Source of the DNA: Algoriphagus boritolerans DSM 17298 = JCM 18970
GTDB lineage: Bacteria; Bacteroidota; Bacteroidia; Cytophagales; Cyclobacteriaceae
NCBI RefSeq assembly: GCF_900108085.1
Contig: NZ_FNVR01000006.1
Location: 1 to 64,000, forward strand
Direction: 5' to 3'
DNA length: 64,000 nt
Of the stretch, positions 7,185 through 16,946 are shown piece by piece. The stretch's first letter is position 1. Each line of letters starts with the position of its first letter. A model generated the notes under the pieces. That model ran no database searches and was not told the DNA's origin. It was given only the letters and a program-made list of their open reading frames with translations. Position numbers and translations under genes: made by a program.

Positions 7185-7611
7185 AGATTTTCCGATAAAT
7201 CGGCTTTCTGAAGGCAAATTGGAGCCACAAAGCCGGATAAAGTAGGTAGGTCAAAATCCCCAGTGGCGCTTCATAGTCAATTTCATCCCGGATGATGGAG
7301 CCGATGCCGGAGGAGATCACCCGGTGCTTGTGTTTCCATTTTTTTAGAAAAAAGGGTAACTGAATGCCTTTATCAACAAAGAAAAACTCCAAATCAGTAG
7401 TCTTGTCATCGATGATTTCACTGGTCCATTTTTGCTTAAAAAAGATAAAATTCAGCTCCAGCGTGACTAGATCTCCCTTTTGCGAACCATCGAAGCGAAG
7501 TAATTTCACCGGTGGAAAGGGAGGGCTGAGACTCTTGAACAGGGATTCATTGAAACCTGATTTGACATCCAAATAACCTTGTTCGACGGGTGTTTCGATT
7601 ACTATTTTCAT
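7162..7611 (-). CDS. SRPBCC-fold ligand-binding protein
   Basis: Starting at the ATG in MKIVIETPVEQGYLDVKSGF (7611), this is a 149-aa protein resembling START/SRPBCC cyclase-dehydrase-like proteins: alternating beta strands (VTLELNFIFFKQKWTSEI, LEFFFVDKGIQLPFF), then WKHKHRVISSGIGSIIRDEI and a hydrophobic C-terminal helix (GILTYLLYPALWLQFAF). The ligand is unknown. The start overlaps the stop of the upstream oxidase-like gene as ATGA, so the two are translationally coupled. A longer frame exists upstream (to 7650) but lies inside the neighbouring gene. Confidence 0.7.
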   Translation of the reverse strand: MKIVIETPVEQGYLDVKSGFNESLFKSLSPPFPPVKLLRFDGSQKGDLVTLELNFIFFKQKWTSEIIDDKTTDLEFFFVDKGIQLPFFLKKWKHKHRVISSGIGSIIRDEIDYEAPLGILTYLLYPALWLQFAFRKPIYRKIFKRTGSR

Positions 7612-8225
7612 CAGAAACTGAGGATAAAAAGAAAAAACAAGATAAGCCAAATCGCATCCATAAAATGCCAGTAAACGGTGAAAAGTCGAATTCGCATCTT
7701 TTCAAAGGGATTGGTCACCAAGATAAGCTTTCGGATGCCATCTTCCTGCGTTTTGCCCAGCTGAAGCAAAAGTATAATCGCAAAAATCATCGCTCCCAAC
7801 AGGTGGAAAACATGAATGCCTGAAAGCAAATAAAGAAAGCTGCCACTTGGAAGCCCTGTGAAATTGATTCCCATATCGGTGAGTTCTCTCCAACCTGCAA
7901 ACTGAAGAATGGTAAAAATCACACCCAGCATAAACGTGTTCCTGAGTGCACTTTCGAGTTTGGGTATATTTTCCTCCTGATAGTGCAGCCTCATCTTGGT
8001 CGCAGTATATCCCGATATAATCAGCATAAAAGTGGAAATGAGAAACGCCACCGGAATCCGGTGATTCAAGCCCTCCAATTGATTCAGCCCCGATGAAATA
8101 AATGCAATCACCAGAAATAAAAAAATCAGTCCACTCCCAAACATACCCAAATAGAGCATCATCTCATAAGGATGGAGTCTTTCCAGCCGTTCAAGCCAGG
8201 TTTGAGGTTCTTTGGTACGGTTCAT
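7611..8225 (-). CDS. Heme-copper oxidase subunit III-like membrane protein
   Basis: The 204-aa product has five predicted transmembrane helices, for example MLYLGMFGSGLIFLFLVIAF, and ends in the family-typical block FLYLLSGIHVFHLLGAMIFA followed by FTVYWHFMDAIWLILFFLFI. The motif HVxHLLGA and the terminal YWHFMDxIW are hallmarks of COX3/CyoC. No subunit I or II gene is nearby, so it may be a solitary COX3-like protein or part of an oxidase encoded elsewhere. It is coupled by ATGA overlap to the SRPBCC gene and divergent from mfd. Confidence 0.82.
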   Translation of the reverse strand: MNRTKEPQTWLERLERLHPYEMMLYLGMFGSGLIFLFLVIAFISSGLNQLEGLNHRIPVAFLISTFMLIISGYTATKMRLHYQEENIPKLESALRNTFMLGVIFTILQFAGWRELTDMGINFTGLPSGSFLYLLSGIHVFHLLGAMIFAIILLLQLGKTQEDGIRKLILVTNPFEKMRIRLFTVYWHFMDAIWLILFFLFILSF

Positions 8226-8348
8226 TGGCTGAAAAACATTTTGAAAGGTGCTTGGTTCAGAAAATTATCAAATACTCGCGCTTTAAACCGAAAAAGGTCA
8301 AAATAACCTAAATTTGGCACTTCAAATTTTCCCCTAATCTTCCCCGCT

Positions 8349-11300
8349 TTGGATCGTCAGTCCTTTCTCTACCTATACCAGTCCGACCCGATTTTTCAGA
8401 CGCTTGCGCATCAGCTTGCTGCTGCCGACAAGTTCAAACTTCAGCTTCGAGGTGTTTCCGGCAGTTTGGACATGGTGCTTTTCGCTTCATTTTTTGAGAA
8501 AAATGGGGGGTTTCACCTGATCATAGCGCAGGACAAAGAAGAAGCCGCTTATCTTAATTCGGATTTGCAAAATCTCCTCCAAACCGACCATTACATGGTA
8601 TTCCCGGGGAGTTTCAAGCGTCCATATCAATACGACGAGATCGATAATGCCAACGTATTAATGCGGGCAGAAATTCTGAATCAGATTTTGGAGACCAAGG
8701 AGGAACCGAAAATAATCATCACCTATCCCGAGGCCTTGTATGAAAAAGTGATCAACAAGCGATCCCTGGTGGATAATACCTTTTCTATTCGGGTAGGTGA
8801 ATTACTTGATATGGAATTCGTCTCAGAAGTCCTCAGCAGCTATGATTTTGAGCGGACAGATTTTGTCTATGAACCCGGGCAATTTGCCATACGGGGAGGA
8901 ATATTGGATGTTTTTTCATTCAGCAATGAGCATCCCTACCGCTTGGAGCTCTTCGGCAAGGAAGTCGAAAGCATCCGCACTTTTGACCCGGAGACCCAGC
9001 TTTCGATCGCAACTGTGGAGTTGATTTCTTTGATTCCAAATGTGCAAACCAAGCTGCTGCAAGAAGTCAGGCAGTCATTTCTGGGGTTTTTGCCGAAGAA
9101 CTGCATCATCTGGATCAAGGATTACCAACTGACTTCCGACGTGATGGATGAGTCTTTTCACAAAGCCGAGCAGGCATTTTCCCAGATTGTATCAAAATCC
9201 AATTCAGAAAATCTACTGCTTAAGCCCAGTGATTTGTTTGATCGGGGAAGTGACTTTACCGAAGCGATCAGTGAATTTTCGACCGTTGAGTTTGGGCGCC
9301 AATTCTATTTGAAAACTGAAAACAAGGTAATCTGGGAAAGCCAGCCTCAACCCTCTTTCAACAAAAACTTTGACCTGCTGGTCAGCAATCTGGCTGATAA
9401 CGAAAAGCAGGGATTTACAAATTTGATCACCGCGGAGAATGAAAAGCAGATTGACCGACTGCTTGGCATTTTTCATGAATTGGATCCCATACTTCAGGTC
9501 CAAAGCATGCTGCTGGGGTTGCGCGAGGGTTTTGTGGACAAGCAGAGCAAAATCGTCTGCTACACAGATCACCAGCTTTTCGAACGTTTTCACCGCTACA
9601 AGTCCAGATCAAAAGCCAGCAAATCGAAAGCACTGACAATCAAAGAACTCAAGTCTCTCCATCCGGGAGATTACATCGTTCACGTCGATTATGGTGTAGG
9701 GCGGTTTGCAGGATTGGAGAAAGTAGATGTCAGTGGCAAAATGCAGGAAGCAGTACGCCTGATCTTCCGAGACGATGACCTGCTGTATGTCAACATCCAT
9801 TCCCTGCATAAAATATCGAAATATTCCGGTCAGGAGGGTCAAGTACCCTCCATGTCCAAGCTCGGTTCGCCGGAATGGGACAACAAGAAAAGTCGGGTCA
9901 AAAAGCAAGTCAAGGACATTGCTAAGGACTTGATTACCCTCTATGCCAAGCGAAGAACTGCCCCGGGTTTTGCATTTTCCAGAGACTCGGTCTTACAGGT
10001 GGAACTGGAATCATCCTTTATCTATGAAGATACCCCGGATCAAGCTTTGGCCACCTCGGATGTGAAATCTGACATGGAAAAGTCCTATCCCATGGATCGC
10101 TTGATCTGTGGAGATGTGGGGTTTGGAAAAACTGAGGTCGCCATTCGTGCGGCATTCAAAGCCGTCAATGACCGGAAGCAGGTTGCTATTTTGGTTCCTA
10201 CGACCATTTTGGCTATGCAGCATTATCACACGTTCAGCGAGCGCCTGGAAAATCTACCGGTGAAAGTGGAGTACATCAATCGCTTTCGCAGCGCGAAAGA
10301 AATCAAAGAAATCGTGGCCCAGGTGAAAACCGGAGAAATTGACATTCTGGTCGGCACCCATAAAATCGTCAACAAAGACATTGTATTTAAAGATCTTGGG
10401 CTCCTGATTATCGATGAGGAACAGAAGTTTGGCGTAAAAGTCAAAGACCAACTCAAAAATATCCGGGTAAATGTGGATGTTCTCACCTTAACAGCAACAC
10501 CTATTCCCCGAACCTTACATTTTTCACTGATGGGTGCACGGGATCTATCGGTCATTGCTACCCCACCACCAAACCGCCAACCTGTAACTACTGAGGTTCA
10601 GACCTTTCAGGAAGAAGTCATCCGGGATGCCGTCGCTTATGAAATGAGGCGGGGAGGCCAAGTCTTTTTTGTCCACAATCGGGTGGGTGAGATCGACAGT
10701 ATTGCTAATCTGATCATGAGGCTTGTGCCTGATGCCAGAGTAGTGGGTGCCCATGGACAAATGGACGGCAAAAAGCTCGAAAAAATCATGGTGGACTTTA
10801 TCAATCACGAGTATGATGTACTGGTCTCTACCAACATCATCGAGTCGGGACTGGACATCCCCAATGCAAATACAATCATCATCAATCGGGCTCATATGTT
10901 CGGATTGAGTGATCTGCACCAGATGCGAGGAAGAGTCGGAAGAAGCAATAAAAAGGCATTCTGCTACCTGTTGACAAGTCCGCTGTCGGGATTGACTGCT
11001 GAAGCCAGAAAGCGCCTTCAGACCTTGGAGGAGTTTTCCGATTTGGGAGATGGATTCAAAGTGGCAATGAAAGACCTGGATATCAGAGGTGCAGGAAACT
11101 TACTGGGTGCCGAGCAAAGTGGGTTTATCACCGACTTGGGCTTTGAGATGTATCATAAAATTCTGGACGAGGCGGTTCAGGAATTGAAGGAAAATGAATT
11201 TGCAGCACTTTTTGAAACTGACCTGGTAGAAAAATTCAAAGTACTCGTTCAGGATTGCACGATCGAAACTGACCTGGAGCTGCTGATTCCGGAAGCCTAT

Positions 11301-11699
11301 GTCACCAACATCAGCGAGCGACTTGGTCTTTATTCCAAGCTGGATGGAATTAAAAATGAAGAAGAATTGGCTAAGTTTTCATTGATGCTTCAAGATCGTT
11401 TTGGACCCTTCCCTCAGGCTGTGAGCGACTTGATGGAGACAGTTCGTTTACGTTGGCTTGCAGAAAAGCTTGGAATTGAGAAGCTTGTCTTGAAAGGAAG
11501 GCAAATGAAGTGTTACCTTTTGCCCTCAAATCGGAGTGACTTCTATTCTTCTGCCGTCTTTGACAACATCATGAAGTTTGCTCAGGTTCATGCCAAGCAA
11601 TGTAAAATAAAAGAACACAAGAATCGTTTGATTCTTACGATTGAAGGAGTTCCGAACATTCAAAAGGCTCAAAAAGTCCTGTTGGAGATGAATTTATAA
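8349..11699 (+). CDS. mfd: Transcription-repair coupling factor Mfd
   Basis: The 1116-aa product is the usual size for Mfd. It removes stalled RNA polymerase from damaged template and recruits UvrA. The order is UvrB-like N-terminal domains (about 1-350, with ITYPEALYEKV), a CarD-like RNA-polymerase-interacting domain (about 435-500, LHPGDYIVHVDYGVGRFAGL), the translocase (Walker A GDVGFGKTEV with Lys594; DEEQ box IIDEEQKFGVK; motif VI QMRGRVGRS) and a C-terminal TRCF domain. The start is TTG at 8349: the in-frame upstream sequence reaches a TAA at 8304 without an ATG. It is a single gene with no close partner, divergent from the COX3-like gene. Confidence 0.96.
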   Translation: MDRQSFLYLYQSDPIFQTLAHQLAAADKFKLQLRGVSGSLDMVLFASFFEKNGGFHLIIAQDKEEAAYLNSDLQNLLQTDHYMVFPGSFKRPYQYDEIDNANVLMRAEILNQILETKEEPKIIITYPEALYEKVINKRSLVDNTFSIRVGELLDMEFVSEVLSSYDFERTDFVYEPGQFAIRGGILDVFSFSNEHPYRLELFGKEVESIRTFDPETQLSIATVELISLIPNVQTKLLQEVRQSFLGFLPKNCIIWIKDYQLTSDVMDESFHKAEQAFSQIVSKSNSENLLLKPSDLFDRGSDFTEAISEFSTVEFGRQFYLKTENKVIWESQPQPSFNKNFDLLVSNLADNEKQGFTNLITAENEKQIDRLLGIFHELDPILQVQSMLLGLREGFVDKQSKIVCYTDHQLFERFHRYKSRSKASKSKALTIKELKSLHPGDYIVHVDYGVGRFAGLEKVDVSGKMQEAVRLIFRDDDLLYVNIHSLHKISKYSGQEGQVPSMSKLGSPEWDNKKSRVKKQVKDIAKDLITLYAKRRTAPGFAFSRDSVLQVELESSFIYEDTPDQALATSDVKSDMEKSYPMDRLICGDVGFGKTEVAIRAAFKAVNDRKQVAILVPTTILAMQHYHTFSERLENLPVKVEYINRFRSAKEIKEIVAQVKTGEIDILVGTHKIVNKDIVFKDLGLLIIDEEQKFGVKVKDQLKNIRVNVDVLTLTATPIPRTLHFSLMGARDLSVIATPPPNRQPVTTEVQTFQEEVIRDAVAYEMRRGGQVFFVHNRVGEIDSIANLIMRLVPDARVVGAHGQMDGKKLEKIMVDFINHEYDVLVSTNIIESGLDIPNANTIIINRAHMFGLSDLHQMRGRVGRSNKKAFCYLLTSPLSGLTAEARKRLQTLEEFSDLGDGFKVAMKDLDIRGAGNLLGAEQSGFITDLGFEMYHKILDEAVQELKENEFAALFETDLVEKFKVLVQDCTIETDLELLIPEAYVTNISERLGLYSKLDGIKNEEELAKFSLMLQDRFGPFPQAVSDLMETVRLRWLAEKLGIEKLVLKGRQMKCYLLPSNRSDFYSSAVFDNIMKFAQVHAKQCKIKEHKNRLILTIEGVPNIQKAQKVLLEMNL

Positions 11700-11876
11700 G
11701 ATATTTATCAAAATTTAACTGGCATAAATATTGCATTTTCGATTATCGATTTTGTAGTATCTGCCTCAAATGATTCATTTGAAGGCATTTTGATCAACTT
11801 TGAAAATTGAAAAGCATTGGAAGTGCATTCCATTGCATTTATATTAGCATTCTGAAATAGACCAAACCATTACAAT

Positions 11877-13100
11877 ATGCGTCTGAATAACAACTCTTGG
11901 GGAATTTGGGTAACAGCCTTGGTGCTCGTATCTGCCTCCTTATTATCCTCTTGTAACAAAACCCCCGGATATGGCCGAAGAACTGCCGATAATCCAGGAA
12001 AGAAAAGCGCCACAACCGGAGCGGAATTCTCATTCGAAGAAAATGACTCCACCAACTTTTTTGTCTCCAAAAATGCGGAGCAAATTCCGGGGCCAAACCT
12101 GAAGTTTATTCAAGGGGGTAGAACCGTATTAGGTTCTCAAGAAGAGGACGTTATGGCATTTCGTGACAATTTGGAGCGAACTGTATCCATTGCAAATTTC
12201 TACATGGACGAAACGGAAATCACCAATAACGATTACCGGGAATTCCTTTTTGATATGAAAAAGAAGGTGAGTGCTGACTCACTTTTGAAACTCGAGCCCT
12301 CTGAGGCGGTGTGGTCCAGTGCCATGTCATTCAATGATTTATACCAATCTTATTATTTCAGATTCCCGGGATTTAATTTTTACCCGGTAGCCGGAGTTTC
12401 CTGGAAGCAGGCAAACGTGTACTCCAAATGGAGAACTGAATTTGTTCAGGATTTGGTAAGAGAAGAGCGGGGTATCGACTCCTCCTTTACAAAGTCTCAG
12501 CTGATCGAACGCGGAGTAGCGATGGCTGATTTCAGACTTCCAAATGAAGCCGAATGGGAATATGCGGCTAAAGCAATGATCGGCACCCAATATCTGGACG
12601 AAAATCAGGAATATGGCCGGATCTATCCTTGGGATGGTCGTGGTGTCAGAAATCCTTACAATGTGAAACGAAAAGGGAAGCAGGGTGACTTCTTAGCCAA
12701 CTTCAAAAGAGGACGAGGTGACTACGCCGGTATTTCAGGAAATCAAAGAAATGATGGCGAAATCCTTCCAACCAACGTGTATGACATGGCTCCAAATGAT
12801 TTTGGGCTTTATCACATGGCAGGAAATATGAACGAATGGGTTTATGACGTCTACAGACCGATGACCTTCCAAGATGCAGATGATCTTAACCCATTGAGAA
12901 AAGATGGAGTGTATGATGAAGAAGAGAATTATGAAACCTCCTTATTCACAGACGAAATACGAGTTTATAAAGGCGGTTCTTGGAAGGATGTAGCCTACTG
13001 GCTTGCACCGGGTACCCGTAGATTTTTGCATCAAGACTCAGCGACTAATCATATTGGATTCCGTTGTGCGATGATTTCTATCGGAGAAAAAGGGAAATAA
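11877..13100 (+). CDS. gldJ: Gliding-motility lipoprotein GldJ (FGE-sulfatase fold)
   Basis: The 407-aa lipoprotein (lipobox SLLSSC, Cys26) has a formylglycine-generating-enzyme-like domain. Blocks seen are FYMDETEITNNDYREFL, RLPNEAEWEYAAKAMIG, YPWDGRGVRNP, then APNDFGLYHMAGNMNEWVYD and VYRP, and the C-terminal VYKGGSWKDVAYWLAPGTRR ... IGFRCAM. The phrases around PNDFGLY and YKGGSWKDxAYWL match GldJ better than GldK, and gldL/M/N are not adjacent, as expected for gldJ. GldJ is an outer-membrane lipoprotein needed to stabilise GldK and for gliding and type IX secretion. Its presence argues that the organism has T9SS and perhaps gliding. A strong terminator follows at 13118. Confidence 0.78.
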   Translation: MRLNNNSWGIWVTALVLVSASLLSSCNKTPGYGRRTADNPGKKSATTGAEFSFEENDSTNFFVSKNAEQIPGPNLKFIQGGRTVLGSQEEDVMAFRDNLERTVSIANFYMDETEITNNDYREFLFDMKKKVSADSLLKLEPSEAVWSSAMSFNDLYQSYYFRFPGFNFYPVAGVSWKQANVYSKWRTEFVQDLVREERGIDSSFTKSQLIERGVAMADFRLPNEAEWEYAAKAMIGTQYLDENQEYGRIYPWDGRGVRNPYNVKRKGKQGDFLANFKRGRGDYAGISGNQRNDGEILPTNVYDMAPNDFGLYHMAGNMNEWVYDVYRPMTFQDADDLNPLRKDGVYDEEENYETSLFTDEIRVYKGGSWKDVAYWLAPGTRRFLHQDSATNHIGFRCAMISIGEKGK

Positions 13101-13117
13101 TAGACCAAAACTATACG

Positions 13118-13146
13118 AGCCCGGCAGCAATGTCGGGCTTTTTTTT
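13118..13146 (+). terminator. Terminator after gldJ
   Basis: AGCCCGGCA and TGTCGGGCT form a 9-bp stem (one G-U pair) with a GCAA tetraloop, followed by eight T residues, 18 bp after the gldJ stop. Confidence 0.88.
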
Positions 13147-13266
13147 GCTCTGGTTTTAAAAACACCGATTGAGCCCAAAATTCCGACCCGGCAAACCATT
13201 AAAATATTTTTGTACAATACTTCGGATTGAAGCCCTTATTTTCAGTCAGAATTAACCCAAATCAAG

Positions 13267-15702
13267 ATGAATAGACGTGTAACCAAATTAATCTTTACGC
13301 TTGCTTTCTTTGGAGTAAGTCTCGGTTCCAATTTTGCCCAGACTACCTACCAGATTCCCCCCAAAGAAATCGCAGACTTGGTCAATTCACCAAGCACTCC
13401 ATCGGTTGTCTTCAACAAAAGCGGAGATTGGATGCTCCTCCTGGAGCGGGCAGGAAACCCCTCAATCGAAGATCTGGCCCAGCCGGAACTGCGTATTGCC
13501 GGTCTTAGGCTAAATCCCGCCACTTCCGGTCCCAGCCGTACCAGAAGCGTAGAAAATCTAAAAGTAAAAATGACCGCTGGAGGCGAAGAAATACAAATTA
13601 AAGGACTTCCAGCCAAACCCAAAATGGATGGATTTTCACTATCAAGGGACGAAAAATATCTGGCCTTCACCCAAACGGAATCAACTGGAATCAGCCTCTG
13701 GGTTGTGGATATGTCTACCTTCCAGGCACGCCAACTGACAGAAAACATCCTTAATGACGTCATGGGAGGAAGCCTGATTTGGACACCTGAACATGAAATC
13801 ATCATCAGGGCAACCAACCCGGCAAGAGGGGAAATTCCAAAAGCTCCCGCGGCTCCTTCGGGACCGATTGTACAGGAATCCTCCGGAAATGCAGCCCCAA
13901 ATCGTACCTATCAGGATCTGCTAGCCAATCCACATGATGAAGCACTTTTTGCCTATTTCATGGACTCGCAGCTCATGGTTGTGAATTTAGACGGCAGCAA
14001 GAAACCTATCGGCCCTTCAGGAATGATCAAATCCATGGATCTGTCACCGGATGGATCTTATCTGGTAGTAGAGACCATCAAAAAACCATTTTCCTACCTG
14101 GTTCCAGCCTCTCGTTTTCCTTATGATGTAGATATCTGGACCAAAACAGGACAAAAAGTCAAAACTTTAGCTCAAATCCCACTGGATGAAAATCGACCTA
14201 CCGGATTTGACGCGACTGTAGCTGGTCCCCGCAATATCAACTGGAGAGCTGATCAACCCGCCACACTTTACTGGGTAGAAGCACAGGATGGCGGCGATGC
14301 CAAAGTAGAGATCGCCGAAAGAGAAATAATTTACACCCTGAAGGCACCATTTTCGGGAGAAAAGCAAAAACTGACCTCGACAGCCTATCGATTTGGAGGA
14401 ATTGCCTGGTCGGATGATACTTTCGCCATCTTTTCGGAAAGATGGTCCCGTACCCGTATGGACCGTAAATCTGTGATCAATCCTTCTGATCCTAAACAGG
14501 CTCCAAGGGTATTCATCGATCGATCTTCAGATGATATTTATAATGATCCGGGAGATCCTGTCGTCACCGTAAACGAATTGGGACAGCGCGTGGTACTTCG
14601 TAAAAATGACCTTGTTTTCATGACCAGTGAGGGAGGATCATCAGAAGGAAGCATGCCGTATTTGTCCACTTTTGATACCCAAACCAAAGAAGAAAAAATC
14701 CTCTGGAGATCTCAGGCTCCATACTATGAGCGGGTAGTCAAAGTGCTGGATGATGAGGCCACAGCATTTATTACGTTGAAAGAAAGTACGGATATTCAGC
14801 CTAATTACTGGCTCGTAAATACCCGTAAACGAATCGCTCCAATTCAGGTAACGGATTTTGCACATCCTTATGAATCCATCAAAGGAATTCAAAAGCAATT
14901 GGTCACCTACGAAAGGAATGACGGTCTTAATCTATCTGCGGTGGTCTACACCCCAGCCGGCTATGACCCGGCAAAGGATGGAACCTTACCGGTGTTGATG
15001 TGGGCCTACCCACGGGAATACAAATCAGCTGAAATAGCCGCACAGGTAAGAGGATCCAAATATGCCTTTACCCGATTAAGTTGGGGCTCCCCAATCTATT
15101 GGGTAACGCGCGGCTATGCCATCATGGATCAAACTGAAATGCCGATTGTAGGCGAAGGGGAAGAAGAGCCTAATGATTATTTCATCGAACAGCTAGTCGC
15201 TAATGCCGAGGCTGCCATTGACAAAATCGTTGGAATGGGTATTGGAGACCGGATGAGAATCGGGGTTGGCGGACATTCCTATGGGGCCTTCATGACAGCC
15301 AACTTACTTTCGCACACCAATCTGTTTGCAGCGGGTATCGCACGCAGCGGGGCCTATAACAGAACCCTGACTCCATTTGGCTTTCAATACGAGCAGCGCA
15401 CTTACTGGGAAGCCCCGGAAGTTTACTTTAACATGTCGCCTTTCAGTTTTGCCCACAAAGTGGAAACCCCTATCCTGCTGATTCATGGGGAAGCTGACAA
15501 TAACTCCGGAACTTTCCCGATCCAGTCTGAGCGCTATTACAATGCCCTCAAAGGTCATGGAGCCACGACCAGGCTTGTATTTCTTCCTCACGAAAGTCAC
15601 GGTTACGCTGCCAAAGAATCCATCCTTCACACACTTTGGGAGATGGATACCTGGCTGGAGAAGTACGTGAAGAATAAAAATAAATTAGAGGAAAAGAAGT
15701 AA
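13267..15702 (+). CDS. Secreted S9-family (prolyl oligopeptidase-like) serine peptidase
   Basis: The 811-aa product has a signal peptide (about 1-25, ending NFAQ), a long N-terminal beta-propeller region (about 40-560) and a C-terminal alpha/beta hydrolase domain. The catalytic triad is visible: Ser671 in GGHSYGAF, Asp744 in HGEADNNS and His778 in HESHGYA. The form with GVGGHSYGAFMTANLL and a long propeller resembles the glutamyl-endopeptidase-like or 'prolyl oligopeptidase' proteins common in Bacteroidota, which cut peptides in the periplasm. The gene stands alone between two strong terminators. Confidence 0.9.
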   Translation: MNRRVTKLIFTLAFFGVSLGSNFAQTTYQIPPKEIADLVNSPSTPSVVFNKSGDWMLLLERAGNPSIEDLAQPELRIAGLRLNPATSGPSRTRSVENLKVKMTAGGEEIQIKGLPAKPKMDGFSLSRDEKYLAFTQTESTGISLWVVDMSTFQARQLTENILNDVMGGSLIWTPEHEIIIRATNPARGEIPKAPAAPSGPIVQESSGNAAPNRTYQDLLANPHDEALFAYFMDSQLMVVNLDGSKKPIGPSGMIKSMDLSPDGSYLVVETIKKPFSYLVPASRFPYDVDIWTKTGQKVKTLAQIPLDENRPTGFDATVAGPRNINWRADQPATLYWVEAQDGGDAKVEIAEREIIYTLKAPFSGEKQKLTSTAYRFGGIAWSDDTFAIFSERWSRTRMDRKSVINPSDPKQAPRVFIDRSSDDIYNDPGDPVVTVNELGQRVVLRKNDLVFMTSEGGSSEGSMPYLSTFDTQTKEEKILWRSQAPYYERVVKVLDDEATAFITLKESTDIQPNYWLVNTRKRIAPIQVTDFAHPYESIKGIQKQLVTYERNDGLNLSAVVYTPAGYDPAKDGTLPVLMWAYPREYKSAEIAAQVRGSKYAFTRLSWGSPIYWVTRGYAIMDQTEMPIVGEGEEEPNDYFIEQLVANAEAAIDKIVGMGIGDRMRIGVGGHSYGAFMTANLLSHTNLFAAGIARSGAYNRTLTPFGFQYEQRTYWEAPEVYFNMSPFSFAHKVETPILLIHGEADNNSGTFPIQSERYYNALKGHGATTRLVFLPHESHGYAAKESILHTLWEMDTWLEKYVKNKNKLEEKK

Positions 15703-15713
15703 GCAATCAATGC

Positions 15714-15755
15714 AAAAAGCCCTGCCTGAGATTCGAAATCAGGCAGGGCTTTTTT
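15714..15755 (+). terminator. Terminator after the S9 peptidase
   Basis: AAAAAGCCCTGCCTGA pairs with TCAGGCAGGGCTTTTT across a 9-nt loop, 11 bp after the stop. The A-run and T-run on both sides would allow bidirectional action. Confidence 0.9.
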
Positions 15756-15902
15756 GTAAAGTCCATTTGACAAAAAACCAGGTAAACTGTAAAATCGATT
15801 TTACATTCTATAAAAAGAAATCCGCTGGAGGTTTGGAAACACAGCTCTAAATCTACGAATGGAATTTTATAAGCTCTTTCCAGTATTCAAGGCAAAAATT
15901 TC

Positions 15903-15983
15903 AACCATTTAGGAATTAAGAAGCTGAAATCACCGGTTCAACTTGAACCCTTTAACTCAATGACCTCAATTTCCTAAATGGTT
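15903..15983. repeat. Inverted repeat in the S9-uppP intergenic stretch
   Basis: AACCATTTAGGAA (15903-15915) and TTCCTAAATGGTT (15971-15983) are perfect 13-bp reverse complements with a 55-bp loop, followed by AATCTGTGAAAATCTGAGTAA, which itself repeats the AATCTG unit. The 267-bp stretch 15756-16022 holds no gene that I can support. It looks like a non-coding interspersed repeat of the kind scattered through Bacteroidota genomes. Confidence 0.5.
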
Positions 15984-16022
15984 TTAAAAAATCTGTGAAA
16001 ATCTGAGTAATCTGTGAGAGGT

Positions 16023-16805
16023 TTACCCCAAATCCGTCCCCCACATAAAGATCAAAAACAGAATCCCCAAGGCAATTCGATACCAGCCAAAAGCGGTAAA
16101 TCCATGATTGGAAACGTACTTTAGGAATAACTTCACCGCGATCCATGCTGAAACAAAGGCCACGAAAAATCCCACACCAAGCATCGTGATTTGTGCATTG
16201 GTAAATACCAATTCCGATTTGAGCAAGTCATATCCTCCAGCAGCCATCATCGTTGGCACTGCCAAAAGGAAGGAAAATTCGGTCGCCTGCTTTTTGTCCA
16301 GGCCGTTGAAAACTCCTCCAATTATCGTGGCAGCAGCTCGGGAAGTCCCCGGAACCATGGAAAGGCATTGAAAAAGCCCAATAAAAAATGCACTCTTATA
16401 CGTCATTTCCTCCACCTCTACTAAATCAGACTTCTGATTGACAACTTTTTTATCAATCAAAATCAAAATAACCCCTCCCAAGATCAAAGAAACCGAGACT
16501 ACAATCGGATTGAAAAGATAGCCCTTGATAAAATCATAGGCCAATAGGCCGACAATCGCCGTAGGAACAAATGCGGCAAAAAGCTTGATATAAATGTCAA
16601 TGCTCTTAAAAAATCGCTTGATGTACATCAGGGCAATCGCCAAAATCGCACCAAGCTGAATGAAAACCTCAAAAGTCTTGACAAACTCATCTTCATGGAT
16701 CCCCATAGCCGCGGAGGCCAAAATCATGTGTCCTGTGGACGAAATGGGTAAAAACTCGGTGAGTCCTTCAATAATGGCAATAATAATGCTTTGAAAAAGA
16801 GTCAT
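16023..16805 (-). CDS. uppP: Undecaprenyl-diphosphatase UppP (BacA)
   Basis: The 260-aa polytopic membrane protein dephosphorylates undecaprenyl diphosphate to recycle the lipid carrier for peptidoglycan and other glycans; loss or overexpression of the family alters bacitracin sensitivity. The two signature motifs are present: EGLTEFLPISSTGHM near the N-terminus and PGTSRAAATIIGG in the centre. About eight hydrophobic helices are visible. I start it at MTLFQSIIIAIIEGL (16805), matching the family, not at an upstream ATG (16859) that would add 18 polar and aromatic residues. It is divergent from the DUF4139 gene. Confidence 0.94.
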   Translation of the reverse strand: MTLFQSIIIAIIEGLTEFLPISSTGHMILASAAMGIHEDEFVKTFEVFIQLGAILAIALMYIKRFFKSIDIYIKLFAAFVPTAIVGLLAYDFIKGYLFNPIVVSVSLILGGVILILIDKKVVNQKSDLVEVEEMTYKSAFFIGLFQCLSMVPGTSRAAATIIGGVFNGLDKKQATEFSFLLAVPTMMAAGGYDLLKSELVFTNAQITMLGVGFFVAFVSAWIAVKLFLKYVSNHGFTAFGWYRIALGILFLIFMWGTDLG

Positions 16806-16946
16806 AGGGTAGTTTTTTTGCTCCGCAAAACTAGCAATCCAAATTGGAAGGCTGGCCATAAAATCGGTTATTGAGTCTATTTTTTTAAAAGGTACTGTTG
16901 CCTTTTGATGAAAAAATTCGTTCCTTCTTCAACTAAACCTACAACT

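Noticed and set aside
11877..13100. Alternative identity GldK for the FGE-fold lipoprotein
   Set aside because: gldL, gldM and gldN do not follow, and the C-terminal blocks (PNDFGLY, YKGGSWKDVAYWL) fit GldJ better. Not fully excluded.
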